A stretch of DNA of 16,989 bases from Patescibacteria group bacterium UBA2135 (GCA_002327685.1 DCXN01000027.1:9686-26674); one strand, 5' to 3'; shown: positions 1 through 6,054, counted from the first letter of the stretch. Notes: generated from the sequence alone by a model not told the origin. A program made the numbers and translations.

Positions 1-36
1 TCTAGAGCTAATCGCGCGATTTTTAAATGTCAAATG

Positions 37-630
37 TTAGTTAAACCTGTTCATCGCTTTTTCTTTTCCCTCGGCAACAATCATCTCAAGTGTGTCTGTC
101 ATCTTTGGAAGTATGCGTTTTAATTTTTGTAATTCCGCAGGATTAAATGCACCGAGGATAAAATCACTAACTTTCTGCTCCCCTTTTGGTTTTCTCACTT
201 TTCCAGAAGGAGTTGCTGGAGCAATACCTACTTTCAGACGGATAAATGCTTTCGTCTTAATGCTTCGCCGTATTGAGTCTACTCCTTTATGCCCACCTGT
301 TCCTCTATTGAATGCAATTTTAAATGTGCCGATCGGCAAGTCTAAGTCGTCATGAACAACAATTAAACAAGCTTTTATCTTTAAGCTTTTATCTTTTAGA
401 TGTGCGATCGCTTTTCCAGACTTATTCATAAACGTTCCGGGTAATACTAAAAGTGCTTTTTCTTTCTGCAACTTTCCTTCGGAAGTTTCGGCATTTAGTT
501 TTTTATTATGCTTCCATTCTGGAAATTTTTTTGTTTTACGAAAATGCTCCAACACAATCCAGCCGGTGTTGTGGCGCGTGTTTTCATATTCTTTTCCCGG
601 ATTTCCGAGCCCGACGATAGTGTATGACAT
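37..630 (-). CDS. pth: Peptidyl-tRNA hydrolase
   Basis: Cytosolic esterase that releases the peptide from peptidyl-tRNA dropped by stalled ribosomes. The 197-aa length is normal for the family. Seen: N-terminal VGLGNPG with Asn10, the catalytic His20 in NTRHNTG, Asn69 in FMNKSG, and Asp94 in HDDLDLP, which orients the histidine. The G-x-GGHxG element is present at 110-116, but the residue matching E. coli Asn114 is Lys115 (GGHKG instead of GGHNG). That asparagine helps bind the tRNA-peptide linkage in known enzymes. The ATG at 628-630 has no Shine-Dalgarno; a run of 7-bp repeats abuts it. The gene diverges from the membrane-protein array that begins at 705. Confidence 0.95.
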   Translation of the reverse strand: MSYTIVGLGNPGKEYENTRHNTGWIVLEHFRKTKKFPEWKHNKKLNAETSEGKLQKEKALLVLPGTFMNKSGKAIAHLKDKSLKIKACLIVVHDDLDLPIGTFKIAFNRGTGGHKGVDSIRRSIKTKAFIRLKVGIAPATPSGKVRKPKGEQKVSDFILGAFNPAELQKLKRILPKMTDTLEMIVAEGKEKAMNRFN

Positions 631-672
631 GATACTGTTAGTATAAAGTATCTAGTATCTAGTATCTAGTAT
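631..672 (-). repeat. Heptamer repeat leader of pth
   Basis: Read on the minus strand, three exact copies of ATACTAG (666-672, 659-665, 652-658) are followed by ATACTTT (645-651) and ATACTAA (638-644), all in 7-bp phase. Seven more bases (CAGTATC) lead directly to the pth ATG. No Shine-Dalgarno lies between the repeats and the start. A possible promoter further upstream on the minus strand is TTGAAT, 17 bp, TACTAG, whose -10 would overlap the first repeat. Confidence 0.85.
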
Positions 673-704
673 TTTCAAACATTTAGAAATTCAACCTCTA
701 AACG

Positions 705-732
705 TTGACTTCTTTGTTTGGTGTGGCAAACT
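705..732 (+). promoter_or_regulatory. Promoter of membrane array gene 1
   Basis: TTGACT (705-710), 16-bp spacer, CAAACT (727-732). The -35 is good and the -10 is weak, but the whole block aligns base for base with the matching positions before array genes 2, 3 and 4. It is followed by a small hairpin (743-748 with 757-762) just before the GAGGA ribosome-binding site. Confidence 0.6.
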
Positions 733-772
733 TCATGCAGTACTTGTTGAAATCAAAACAAGAGGACAAACC

Positions 773-1294
773 ATGAAGAAACTCTTGCTTTTCCTTACCG
801 TCTTACCAATAGGTATATTCAGCGCATATTACGTCGCAATTCAATCCGGATTGGAGTCAATACCTACCGCCGTATCTATCGCGACCATCATATTTGTTGT
901 CGTAGCCATTACTTCATTTTTTATCGAATCCGCAGCACCTGCCATCATGTTCGCCTCACTCTTCGCGATTATCGCCGCGATCGACGCATCTGAAGCCTCC
1001 GAAATGTCTTTTGCCTTACTCGCTGTGTTCGCCGTGATCTTTGTTATGTTTGCCGCGTACAACGCACAAAAAACACTACATCCAAGGATAGGAACGGCGC
1101 TCCTTATTGTATGCAATATTTTGTATGTAGGAGCAATTGGAACAACCACGTACTTCATTATAGCAGGCGAAACACTCACCGGAGGAGGCACACTTATCGT
1201 CGCTGTCGCTCTTCCACTCTTACTTCTATGGTACGAAACAAGAAAGAAAAAGAGAGACGAGAGACAATTCTACGGCACACATGGTGGTATCTAA
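773..1294 (+). CDS. Polytopic membrane protein, array paralogue 1
   Basis: Unrecognised 173-aa integral membrane protein. About six hydrophobic helices can be drawn (roughly 4-24, 33-52, 55-70, 79-96, 107-131, 138-154), followed by a charged tail (155-173) with many Lys, Arg and Glu. The segment LHPRIGT..LL at 102-111, leading into NILYVG at 115-120, is shared with paralogue 4 and in weaker form with 2 and 3. The ATG at 773 follows GAGGA (762-766) at normal spacing. It has its own promoter and terminator, so it is probably monocistronic. It is closest to paralogue 4 in protein, leader and start region. No catalytic motif is visible. A long antisense frame inside the gene is taken as a compositional shadow. 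The function is unknown; a membrane-embedded structural or stress role is only a guess. Confidence 0.8.
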   Translation: MKKLLLFLTVLPIGIFSAYYVAIQSGLESIPTAVSIATIIFVVVAITSFFIESAAPAIMFASLFAIIAAIDASEASEMSFALLAVFAVIFVMFAAYNAQKTLHPRIGTALLIVCNILYVGAIGTTTYFIIAGETLTGGGTLIVAVALPLLLLWYETRKKKRDERQFYGTHGGI

Positions 1295-1303
1295 CCACCT
1301 CAT

Positions 1304-1337
1304 CCCCCGCCAGACTTTTAGTCGGCGGGGGTTTTTT
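1304..1337 (+). terminator. Intrinsic terminator of array gene 1
   Basis: Stem CCCCCGCC / GGCGGGGG, a bulged A, an inner GAC/GTC helix, loop TTTTA, then six T. The same design recurs after all four array genes. Confidence 0.93.
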
Positions 1338-1366
1338 GTGTTTGACTGACATCGGATGTCCACCAT

Positions 1367-1394
1367 TTGACTTTTTGGTTTGATGTGATATACT
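1367..1394 (+). promoter_or_regulatory. Promoter of membrane array gene 2
   Basis: TTGACT (1367-1372), 16-bp spacer, TATACT (1389-1394) with an extended -10 TGA directly before it. This is the strongest promoter of the array and fixes the alignment of the other three. A perfect 5-bp hairpin GATTG-AAA-CAATC (1406-1418) follows in the leader. Confidence 0.75.
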
Positions 1395-1435
1395 ATAATT
1401 AGTACGATTGAAACAATCAGATAGGATACCATCTT

Positions 1436-1933
1436 ATGAAAGAGACTTTGATCTCCATGGCTGCCTTGCCATTAATCATAGCCGGTGTATATTATGGTGC
1501 ATTTCAATTTGAAGTAAATCCCAAGTACGCCATCCTGCTTGTCGCGCTTATTGCATCCGTGGCCCTTTCCATGTACAACACACATAACCGCGGCAACTAC
1601 AACGTACCCGATTATGTATCCGCCGCATTCGCCATGTCCGTCGCATCAATCACGTTCATCGCCGCATCTGCTGTATTTGCCGTCGCGCCCATCATGTTCG
1701 TCCCACTAATCACGTCCGGCATAATCGCAATATTCCTCGCAATCCTTGCCGCGGTCATCGCTAAAAAAAGACTGCACACTAGAAGCAATCTTATACTTCT
1801 TATCATACATAATATCTTGTACACAGTAGTAATAGGATTTGCGATATTTTTTGGTATGACGCTTGACGGAGGCAGTATGCTTGCCATCGTCTTTTCTCTT
1901 CCACTTGTAATGTTTGCTTACGAATGCGCATAA
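1436..1933 (+). CDS. Polytopic membrane protein, array paralogue 2
   Basis: Unrecognised 165-aa membrane protein, paralogous to its neighbours. Hydrophobic helices lie at about 5-22, 31-47, 60-80, 83-108, 116-141 and 147-163. It keeps the family marks: a short cationic start leading into a LP-containing first helix, Y-Y-x-x-x-Q-F-E at about 19-26, LH-x-R at 113-116 and NILY at 126-129. Unlike paralogues 1 and 4 it ends directly after the last helix (AYECA), with no charged tail. The ATG at 1436 has AGGA at 1423-1426. It has its own promoter and terminator. The function is not known. Confidence 0.78.
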   Translation: MKETLISMAALPLIIAGVYYGAFQFEVNPKYAILLVALIASVALSMYNTHNRGNYNVPDYVSAAFAMSVASITFIAASAVFAVAPIMFVPLITSGIIAIFLAILAAVIAKKRLHTRSNLILLIIHNILYTVVIGFAIFFGMTLDGGSMLAIVFSLPLVMFAYECA

Positions 1934-1982
1934 TAAAAAAGCGTCAGCGAAAAATTTCAGTGAGCAAGTGATACACTAGCAC

Positions 1983-2013
1983 CCCCGCCAGACTTTTAGT
2001 CGGCGGGGTTTTT
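1983..2013 (+). terminator. Intrinsic terminator of array gene 2
   Basis: CCCCGCC / GGCGGGG stem with bulged A, inner GAC/GTC helix, loop TTTTA and five T. Nearly identical to the terminator at 1304-1337. Confidence 0.92.
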
Positions 2014-2042
2014 CTCTGCATTTAACATACAATGTTAAACAT

Positions 2043-2070
2043 ATAACTTTTTGATTCGGTGTGATATTCT
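2043..2070 (+). promoter_or_regulatory. Promoter of membrane array gene 3
   Basis: The degenerate -35 ATAACT (2043-2048) and the -10 TATTCT (2065-2070) with TGA before it lie 16 bp apart and align with the other array promoters. A TTG frame start at 2051 falls inside this promoter and is therefore not used as the gene start. Confidence 0.6.
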
Positions 2071-2110
2071 TCAGACAGTATTTACTGAAAGAAATGGAAA
2101 AGATTTTGCC

Positions 2111-2686
2111 ATGAATGATATGAGTGACATAAACAAGCTTTTGCTTTTCCAAATTACGTTGCCATTGGTTTTGGATGTTACGTATTTATTTGCACTTCAA
2201 TTCGAAGCAAATCCATTGTTCGCCACCACAATCGTCGCGACCACAATCGCAATCTTCACACTTGCAATTGCGATTATCGCACTCGTCTGGTGGGAACCCA
2301 AAACCATCGCTATGCTCTTCGCATCCATCTCGTTTGTAGCCATGTCCGTTGTATTCGCCATACTCTTCGTGGTTATCATGACGTCTACTGCATCAGTCAG
2401 CGCATTTATTTCCATGTTCTTAGCTGTACTCTTCGCCATGCTTGCCGCACTCTTCGCACATACAGAGCTACACTCAAAGAGTGGACTATTACCTCTTACC
2501 ATCTATAATATTCTATGGATAGGGGTAATTAGACTAACCGCGCACCTTGCCGTGATTGTCACAATAAGCACAATGCTCATCCTGTTCGTCATGCTTGTCG
2601 CCGCTGTCTTACTTCCACTTTTACTTTTTATGTATGAAAATAGGCCGCAAGAAGAACATGCCGACGTAGAACCTTGGGATGGGTAA
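2111..2686 (+). CDS. Polytopic membrane protein, array paralogue 3
   Basis: Unrecognised 191-aa membrane protein, the longest and most diverged of the four. The start is set at the ATG at 2111 because the open frame upstream runs back into the promoter; ATG 2120 is an alternative. The ribosome-binding site is poor (GGAAAAG at 2096-2102). About six helices can be drawn, and the fourth and the last are longer than in the paralogues. Family marks are ALQFEANP at 28-35, LHSKSG at 120-125 and YNILWIG at 132-138, followed by LPLLLFMYE near 168-176 and an acidic tail to Gly191. Own promoter and terminator. The function is not known. Confidence 0.75.
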   Translation: MNDMSDINKLLLFQITLPLVLDVTYLFALQFEANPLFATTIVATTIAIFTLAIAIIALVWWEPKTIAMLFASISFVAMSVVFAILFVVIMTSTASVSAFISMFLAVLFAMLAALFAHTELHSKSGLLPLTIYNILWIGVIRLTAHLAVIVTISTMLILFVMLVAAVLLPLLLFMYENRPQEEHADVEPWDG

Positions 2687-2701
2687 TACTTGCCCACACA
2701 T

Positions 2702-2733
2702 CCCCGCCAAACTTTTAGTTGGCGGGGGTTTTT
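2702..2733 (+). terminator. Intrinsic terminator of array gene 3
   Basis: CCCCGCC / GGCGGGG stem, bulged A, loop TTTTA and five T. The inner helix is AAC/GTT where the other terminators have GAC/GTC, so pairing is kept by a double change. Confidence 0.92.
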
Positions 2734-2778
2734 ACTGTTAAATATCGTCATAGCAGAATTTAATAGTAATGAAAAATC

Positions 2779-2806
2779 TTGACTTTTTGGTTTGACATGA
2801 CAAACT
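2779..2806 (+). promoter_or_regulatory. Promoter of membrane array gene 4
   Basis: TTGACT (2779-2784), 16-bp spacer, CAAACT (2801-2806) with TGA before it. The downstream leader, including the hairpin at 2817-2822 with 2831-2836 and the GAGGACAAACC before the ATG, is nearly the same as that of array gene 1. Confidence 0.62.
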
Positions 2807-2846
2807 TCAGGTAGAACTTGTTGAAGTCAAGACAAGAGGACAAACC

Positions 2847-3368
2847 ATGAAAAAGTTCTTGCTTTTACTGACCATCTTGCCAGTAGTTTTATTCGGCGCG
2901 TATTACATCATGATTCAATTCGAGATGGAATCAATACCAGCCTCCGCATTAATCGTATTCACCATGTTTTTTCCCGTATTCATCTTAGCATTGCTTTATA
3001 AACCTCGTTCCAAGGACACTCCCGTGGCAGCTGTAATCTTTATCACATTCGCTACGTCATCCGCGATTCTCGCCGCAACCGAGACAACCGCAACATCCTT
3101 CATCACACTCGCTGTAATTGCCGCATTCCTTGCTTGGTGCTCCGCATATTATGCGGAAGAAAAATTGCATCCAAGGATAGGAACGGTACTTCTTACCGTA
3201 CACAACATATTGTATGTAGGGATAATCGGGTTAGTTTTCTTTTTCAGCGTGTCAAACGCTTATCTCACAGGTGTCACATTTGTCGTCTCTATTGTTCTCC
3301 CATTTGCACTTTTAATGTACGAAATTGAAGCACAACAAAAAGAAAGCACCGACGAAGAACCTCTTTGA
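2847..3368 (+). CDS. Polytopic membrane protein, array paralogue 4
   Basis: Unrecognised 173-aa membrane protein with the same length as paralogue 1 and its closest relative in the window. About six hydrophobic helices (roughly 4-24, 31-50, 58-76, 82-101, 110-133, 140-157) precede an acidic-polar tail (158-173). Shared elements are the MKK start and LP in helix 1, the segment LHPRIGT..LL at 107-116 and NILYVG at 120-125. The ATG at 2847 follows GAGGA at a good distance. The last array gene; lepB begins about 100 bp later under its own promoter. The function is not known. The high similarity of leader and coding region to paralogue 1 suggests recent duplication or gene conversion. Confidence 0.8.
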   Translation: MKKFLLLLTILPVVLFGAYYIMIQFEMESIPASALIVFTMFFPVFILALLYKPRSKDTPVAAVIFITFATSSAILAATETTATSFITLAVIAAFLAWCSAYYAEEKLHPRIGTVLLTVHNILYVGIIGLVFFFSVSNAYLTGVTFVVSIVLPFALLMYEIEAQQKESTDEEPL

Positions 3369-3394
3369 GCTAGTAATACACACACACTCGCATC

Positions 3395-3425
3395 CCCCGC
3401 TAGACTTTATAGTCGGCGGGGTTTT
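3395..3425 (+). terminator. Intrinsic terminator of array gene 4
   Basis: CCCCGCT / GGCGGGG stem (one G-T wobble), bulged A, inner GAC/GTC helix, six-base loop, then a short run of four T. Same design as the three upstream terminators. Confidence 0.88.
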
Positions 3426-3435
3426 CATTACTTTT

Positions 3436-3464
3436 TTGTATAAAACAAAAATTTATATTACAAT
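3436..3464 (+). promoter_or_regulatory. Probable leaderless promoter of lepB
   Basis: TTGTAT (3436-3441), 17-bp spacer, TACAAT (3459-3464). Only six bases separate the -10 from the lepB ATG at 3471, so transcription would begin at or next to the start codon. No Shine-Dalgarno is present. Confidence 0.5.
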
Positions 3465-3470
3465 TGCACA

Positions 3471-4043
3471 ATGAATCCTGACAATGTACCTAAGGAAAAA
3501 GATGACTTAATTTCTTTTTTTACGGAAGTAGTAAAGTTTGTTTTCTTGGCGCTAATCATTGTCGTCCCCATTCGTGTTTTTGTAGCACAGCCATATATTG
3601 TGAGTGGCAACTCCATGATACCGTCATTTCATAACGGCGATTATTTAGTAGTAGACCAACTTTCATACAGATTTAAAGAACCTGAACGTGGTGATGTTAT
3701 TATCTTCAGATTTCCCAATGACACGTCAAAATTTTTTATCAAGAGAATCATTGCACTTCCGAATGAGACTATTGAGATAGAAAAAGGTGTTGTCACTATT
3801 ATAAACGAGGTTCAGCCAGATGGCGTAATAATTGGAGAGCCATATAATGAATCACTCTTTCGTGATACAATGACGACCGTACTCGGCGAGGATGAATACT
3901 TTGTAATGGGAGACAACCGCATCGCCAGCCTTGATTCCCGCTCATGGGGAGTATTATCACGAGAGCTAGTTATCGGCAGAACATTTGTGCGCCTGTTCCC
4001 AGTTACCGATATTTCGTTCATACCGGGAGCAGTTGTGTATTAA
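3471..4043 (+). CDS. lepB: Signal peptidase I
   Basis: Membrane-bound serine protease that cuts signal peptides from exported proteins on the outer face of the membrane. Seen in the 190 aa: one N-terminal helix (about 20-38), the catalytic serine Ser48 in SGNSMIP, the general base Lys91 in FFIKRIIALP, and box E (GDN at 147-149 with S-x-DSR at 153-157 and G160). These are the conserved S26 boxes in the right order. The usual Gly after ALP is Asn98. Length is typical of a single-anchor bacterial enzyme. The nearest -10 box is so close that the mRNA is probably leaderless. A hairpin starts on the stop codon. The polytopic proteins just upstream lack an obvious cleavable signal peptide, so the neighbourhood does not imply that they are substrates. 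Confidence 0.95.
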   Translation: MNPDNVPKEKDDLISFFTEVVKFVFLALIIVVPIRVFVAQPYIVSGNSMIPSFHNGDYLVVDQLSYRFKEPERGDVIIFRFPNDTSKFFIKRIIALPNETIEIEKGVVTIINEVQPDGVIIGEPYNESLFRDTMTTVLGEDEYFVMGDNRIASLDSRSWGVLSRELVIGRTFVRLFPVTDISFIPGAVVY

Positions 4044-4088
4044 GAAAAATAAGGAGCGAGTAACAGCGAGCGACTATATTTTTCTTAA
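4040..4088 (+). terminator. Stem-loop with purine-rich loop after lepB
   Basis: A perfect 12-bp stem (4040-4051 with 4077-4088, TTAAGAAAAATA and its complement) encloses a 25-base loop rich in GGAGCGA/GCGAGCGAC. The 5' arm includes the lepB stop codon and the 3' arm carries five T, so it can act as a terminator. Similar stem and loop designs occur near 13.2 kb and at 16789-16821. Confidence 0.7.
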
Positions 4089-4219
4089 CCCTGTTAAATA
4101 AATTTTTAAAGAAAATTTAAAATTTGATAGGAAAAAGTGCTAATATTGCTCTACTACGTATTTAAGGTGAGATAAGATACAAAATCATCAGTAAAGTATC
4201 AAATTTTATTTAACAGGGT
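4088..4219. repeat. Long-range inverted repeat before hisS
   Basis: Fifteen bases at 4088-4102 (core CCCTGTTAAATAAA) are exactly reverse-complementary to 4205-4219. A second 12-base block at 4118-4129 is complementary to 4197-4208, so the right arm has two competing partners. The enclosed DNA holds the putative hisS promoter. It could be a miniature mobile element or a DNA-level operator; neither target duplication nor terminal signature was found. Confidence 0.6.
4138..4146 (+). promoter_or_regulatory. Extended -10 element, likely hisS promoter
   Basis: TGC-TAATAT (4138-4146) is an extended -10 without a good -35. It would give a hisS leader of about 125 bases that contains the hairpins before the start codon. 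Confidence 0.35.
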
Positions 4220-4276
4220 GCTCAATGTTGTAGTAAAATTTACTCCGCATTGAGCTCGTAAATTTTAACAACATTG
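4220..4276 (+). promoter_or_regulatory. Alternative hairpins in the hisS leader
   Basis: Two folds compete. Fold A pairs GCTCAATG (4220-4227) with CATTGAGC (4248-4255). Fold B pairs 4223-4243 with 4258-4276 in 19 base pairs, with a two-base bulge at 4232-4233 and a 14-base loop. Fold B ends two bases before the hisS ATG. The folds share bases 4223-4227 and 4248-4255 lies in the loop of B, so they exclude each other. No T-box consensus and no Shine-Dalgarno is present. Confidence 0.55.
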
Positions 4277-4278
4277 GC

Positions 4279-5691
4279 ATGTTTCGCAAAAAAACATCAC
4301 CTAAAAAAACGGTAAGAAGAAAAAAGCGGCAGCCTACTCTGGCATCACCAAAAGGTATGCGAGACATTTTACATGAAGAGTTTTTTATATACCAAGGATT
4401 CTTCGAAAAAGCGGCTGACATCGCGCTTTATTATGGCTTTCAGCCGATTGAAACGCCAATCCTTGAAAAAGAAGAAGTGTTTACACGCGGTGTAGGAACT
4501 GACACGGATATTGTCGCAAAAGAAATGTACGCCTTCAGCACAAAGGGACGTGATAGGCTTGCCATGCGCCCAGAAGGAACAGCAGGAGTTATGCGAGCAT
4601 ACATTGAACACGGCATGTTCTCTCGCTCACAACCGGTTATGCTTTACTACCATGGACCATTTTTCCGCCACGAAAGACCACAACGCGATCGTGCGCGGCA
4701 ATTCTGGCAATTTGGTTTTGAAATATTAGGTACTGACCAGAGTATTACCGATGCGCTTACCATCAAACTGACATATCTAATTCTGGAAGAGATGGGTATT
4801 AAAGGTCTCTGTGTCCTTATCAACAGTATCGGCGACAGTCAATGCAGACCAGAATACATAAAAGAACTTAACACATACTACAGAAAACACATAAATAAAC
4901 TGTGTGTGCACTGCAAGAAGCGCCTTCGCCAAAACCCCCTTAGACTGCTTGACTGTAAAGACAAGCAATGTCAGGAGTTCAAAGAAGATGCTCCGGATAT
5001 GATAAGTTTTCTGTGCGAGCCATGTAAACGACACCTTAAAGACGTACTAGAACACCTTGATGCAATGAATATTGATTATGAGATTGACCACACACTCGTG
5101 CGCGGTCTTGATTATTACACTCGTACGGTATTTGAAATTGTCTCCATACCGGAGAAAGAAGATGGAAAGGCAGATGATGATGGAAAGAGTGAGAATGAAG
5201 AAAAAAAAGATGACGAGAGTGAATCAAAGAAGAAAGAAGAAAAGAAAGTAGAAGAAACATTGTCGCTTGGAAGTGGCGGCAGATACGATGAACTCGCTCA
5301 CACGTTAGGCAGTAGGCGCGACATTCCCGCTATCGGCGCGGCAATTGGAGTTGACAGAGCAATCAAAGCTCCCGGATTTTTGGCTCCACAGCCACGTATC
5401 ATTAAAAAACCAAAAGCATACTTTATACAAATAGGAGTTGGCGCAAAATTCAAAAGTTTTGAAGTAATTGAAGCTCTCCGCAAAGCACGGATTCCGATTA
5501 CTCATGCAATCAGCAAAGATACACTCTCGGCACAACTTGGTATGGCAGAGAAAGCAAAAATCACACACATCGTGATACTTGGACAAAAAGAGGCAAATGA
5601 AAATTCGGTTATTGTGCGCAACATGAATACACGCTCACAAGAAACTGTTCAAATTTCCAAACTTGGAGATTATTTGAAGAAACGTTCGTAA
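4279..5691 (+). CDS. hisS: Histidyl-tRNA synthetase
   Basis: Class II synthetase that charges tRNA-His in the cytosol. Seen in the 470 aa: motif 1 region with KGMRDI (25-30), motif 2 with FRHERPQRDR (129-138, Arg130), the histidine-binding LVRGLDYYTRT (273-283), a GGRYDEL segment (333-339), and motif 3 AIGVDRAI. The C-terminal anticodon-binding domain covers about 378-470. The middle domain has the Cys pairs (HCKKR, DCKDKQC, CEPC) seen in many non-enteric bacterial HisRS. Two oddities: a basic N-terminal tail (about 1-18, Lys/Arg-rich), and a charged insert of about 36 residues (292-327, Glu/Asp/Lys/Ser) between TVFEIV and the glycine-rich GGRYDEL strand. A short linker is usual there. The ATG at 4279 follows a strong hairpin rather than a Shine-Dalgarno. 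Confidence 0.97.
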   Translation: MFRKKTSPKKTVRRKKRQPTLASPKGMRDILHEEFFIYQGFFEKAADIALYYGFQPIETPILEKEEVFTRGVGTDTDIVAKEMYAFSTKGRDRLAMRPEGTAGVMRAYIEHGMFSRSQPVMLYYHGPFFRHERPQRDRARQFWQFGFEILGTDQSITDALTIKLTYLILEEMGIKGLCVLINSIGDSQCRPEYIKELNTYYRKHINKLCVHCKKRLRQNPLRLLDCKDKQCQEFKEDAPDMISFLCEPCKRHLKDVLEHLDAMNIDYEIDHTLVRGLDYYTRTVFEIVSIPEKEDGKADDDGKSENEEKKDDESESKKKEEKKVEETLSLGSGGRYDELAHTLGSRRDIPAIGAAIGVDRAIKAPGFLAPQPRIIKKPKAYFIQIGVGAKFKSFEVIEALRKARIPITHAISKDTLSAQLGMAEKAKITHIVILGQKEANENSVIVRNMNTRSQETVQISKLGDYLKKRS

Positions 5692-5701
5692 AAACGATCT
5701 A

Positions 5702-5729
5702 TTGCAAATATAAAGATTTCCCGTATAAT
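5702..5729 (+). promoter_or_regulatory. Promoter of rpsU-ybeY
   Basis: TTGCAA (5702-5707), 16-bp spacer, perfect TATAAT (5724-5729), ten bases after the hisS stop codon. The transcript would start near 5736 and carry the whole heptamer hairpin in its leader. Confidence 0.8.
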
Positions 5730-5751
5730 CACCATAACAAAACCAAATAAA

Positions 5752-5826
5752 CATTAGGTATTAAATACTAGGCGTTAGGAAAAATGAAAATTCCTAATTC
5801 CTAATTACCTAATACCTAATACCTAA
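5752..5826 (+). repeat. Opposed heptamer arrays before rpsU
   Basis: The left arm is four heptamers (CATTAGG, TATTAAA, TACTAGG, CGTTAGG; 5752-5779). An A-rich loop (5780-5790) follows, then a right arm of five units (TTCCTAA twice, one 8-mer TTACCTAA, TACCTAA twice; 5791-5826). The arms are complementary, for example ATTAGGTATTA (5753-5763) with TAATACCTAAT (5810-5820). Three bases (ACC) then lead to the ATG. No Shine-Dalgarno is present. Confidence 0.88.
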
Positions 5827-5829
5827 ACC

Positions 5830-6054
5830 ATGACACAAAACGTTGAAGTTACAAAAACAACAAATGAATCAAATGTCTCACTTTTGCGGAGATTTTCAAA
5901 ACGCCTGAGAAGTTCAGGTGTGTTAAAGCGCGCCCGCTCGCGGCGTTTCGCCAGCCGACCAGAGTCCAGATTCAAACGAAAAGCGCGCGCTTTAAAACGT
6001 GTTATAAAGACGAAAGAGATAGAAAAGCTCAAAAAATTAGGGCAAATACAATGA
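5830..6054 (+). CDS. rpsU: 30S ribosomal protein S21 (bS21)
   Basis: Small-subunit protein that sits near the anti-Shine-Dalgarno end of 16S rRNA and takes part in initiation. The 74 aa show the bS21 core: LLRRFSKRLRSSGVLKRARS at 18-37, then RRFASRP at 38-44 and a Lys/Arg-rich helical tail ending KEIEKLKKLGQ. A 14-residue polar N-terminal extension precedes the core. The start at 5830 is the only ATG that keeps the core intact. It has no Shine-Dalgarno and follows a heptamer hairpin by three bases. The stop codon overlaps the ybeY start (ATGA), so the two genes are translationally coupled. The shared promoter is at 5702-5729. Confidence 0.95.
   Translation: MTQNVEVTKTTNESNVSLLRRFSKRLRSSGVLKRARSRRFASRPESRFKRKARALKRVIKTKEIEKLKKLGQIQ

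Noticed and set aside
2051..2110. Upstream TTG start giving a 211-aa array protein 3
   Set aside because: The extra 20 codons overlap the conserved promoter and leader and have no match in the paralogues.
841..2502. Long antisense frames inside the membrane-array genes as overlapping genes
   Set aside because: They arise from the Ala/Ile/Val codon pattern of the sense genes, lack start signals, and differ between paralogues in position and sequence.
4103..4278. T-box riboswitch before hisS
   Set aside because: The conserved T-box sequence and a terminator/antiterminator pair are missing; only competing hairpins at the start codon are seen.
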